From: an uncultured Flavonifractor sp.
GTDB taxonomy: Bacteria; Bacillota; Clostridia; Oscillospirales; Oscillospiraceae
Direction of reading: 5' to 3'
Length of the DNA stretch: 64,000 nucleotides
Assembly (NCBI RefSeq): GCF_944385615.1
Contig: NZ_CALWXV010000004.1
Location: 1-64,000 of the forward strand
Shown here one piece after another: positions 63,993-64,000 of the stretch. Under the pieces are notes generated by a model. The model worked only from the letters and a program-made list of their open reading frames with translations. It did not search any database and had not been told where the DNA came from. A program made the position numbers and the translations under genes. Each line of letters opens with the position of its first letter. Within the stretch, counting starts at the first letter, position 1.

Positions 63993-64000
63993 ATGGACGC
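63993..64000 (+). CDS. Start of the next gene, presumably fliP (truncated by window)
   Basis: Only ATG GAC GC is present, with AAGGAGG 8 nt upstream. By operon order the gene after fliO is normally fliP, but the visible codons cannot confirm it. Confidence 0.45.

Noticed and set aside
1..64000. tRNA, rRNA, riboswitch or complete insertion sequence
   Set aside because: I saw no cloverleaf, rRNA segment, recognisable riboswitch core or transposase with terminal repeats; only the serine recombinase points to mobility.

Overview
This window is chromosomal DNA from a flagellated Gram-positive bacterium. It most resembles a gut Oscillospirales / Clostridium cluster IV lineage of the Intestinimonas, Flavonifractor or Oscillibacter type. 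The evidence is high-GC coding sequence, Bacillus/Clostridium-type flagellar gene order, FliW-CsrA control, a CheC-like FliY, SLH-domain surface proteins and sigma-A/sigma-D type promoters. The genus is an inference; no rRNA or tRNA gene is present to fix it.

Layout. (1) 1-2.2 kb: terminator hairpins, a tiny ORF and a large serine recombinase that runs directly into the 3' fragment of a polysaccharide deacetylase gene. This looks like the right-hand end of an integrated element. (2) 2.2-8.8 kb, minus strand: a translationally coupled surface pair, a secreted M60-type metalloprotease and a three-SLH-domain protein, with a sigma-A promoter. (3) 8.8-15 kb, minus: flgM-flgN-flgK-flgL-yviE-fliW-csrA followed by a degenerate receiver/HD-GYP protein. 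Divergent from it is a bacteriohemerythrin. Both directions carry sigma-D-like promoters. (4) 15.7-25 kb, minus: three chemoreceptors, the first two with their own sigma-D-like promoters, surrounding an FtsA-like ATPase plus lipoprotein. (5) 25-32 kb: an orphan FtsE-like ATPase, a C39-like peptidase, the fliD-fliS-(FliT-like) operon on the minus strand, and a plus-strand parA-comFB pair with a near-consensus sigma-A promoter. (6) 32-37 kb, minus: cheA-cheW-cheR-cheB under a sigma-D-like promoter. (7) 37-48 kb, plus: a FliK-like protein, an FlhB C-domain paralog (FlhX/YlqH type), a PilZ protein and two giant SLH surface proteins. (8) 48.1-48.7 kb: an AT-rich spacer with a sigma-A promoter. (9) 48.7-64 kb, plus: the main fla/che operon flgB-flgC-fliE-fliF-fliG-fliH-fliI-fliJ-fliK-flgD-(TIGR02530-like)-flgE-flbD-motA-motB-fliM-fliY-cheY-fliO and the first codons of the next gene, presumably fliP.

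How it works together. The early operon builds the basal body, hook, stator and switch. FlgM, FliW and CsrA tie late gene expression to assembly. The sigma-D-like promoters (TTAT or TTAA, 15-16 bp, then GyCGATA) drive flgM, chemoreceptors, cheA and hemerythrin. Two likely c-di-GMP receptors (PilZ and ComFB) sit among these genes, but no diguanylate cyclase does. The least conventional parts are the ParA-ComFB module, a FliY whose linker carries three copies of a FliM-like CheY-docking peptide, the degenerate REC/HD-GYP protein whose Shine-Dalgarno lies in a perfect 13-bp hairpin, and the surface-protein loci embedded in the motility region.
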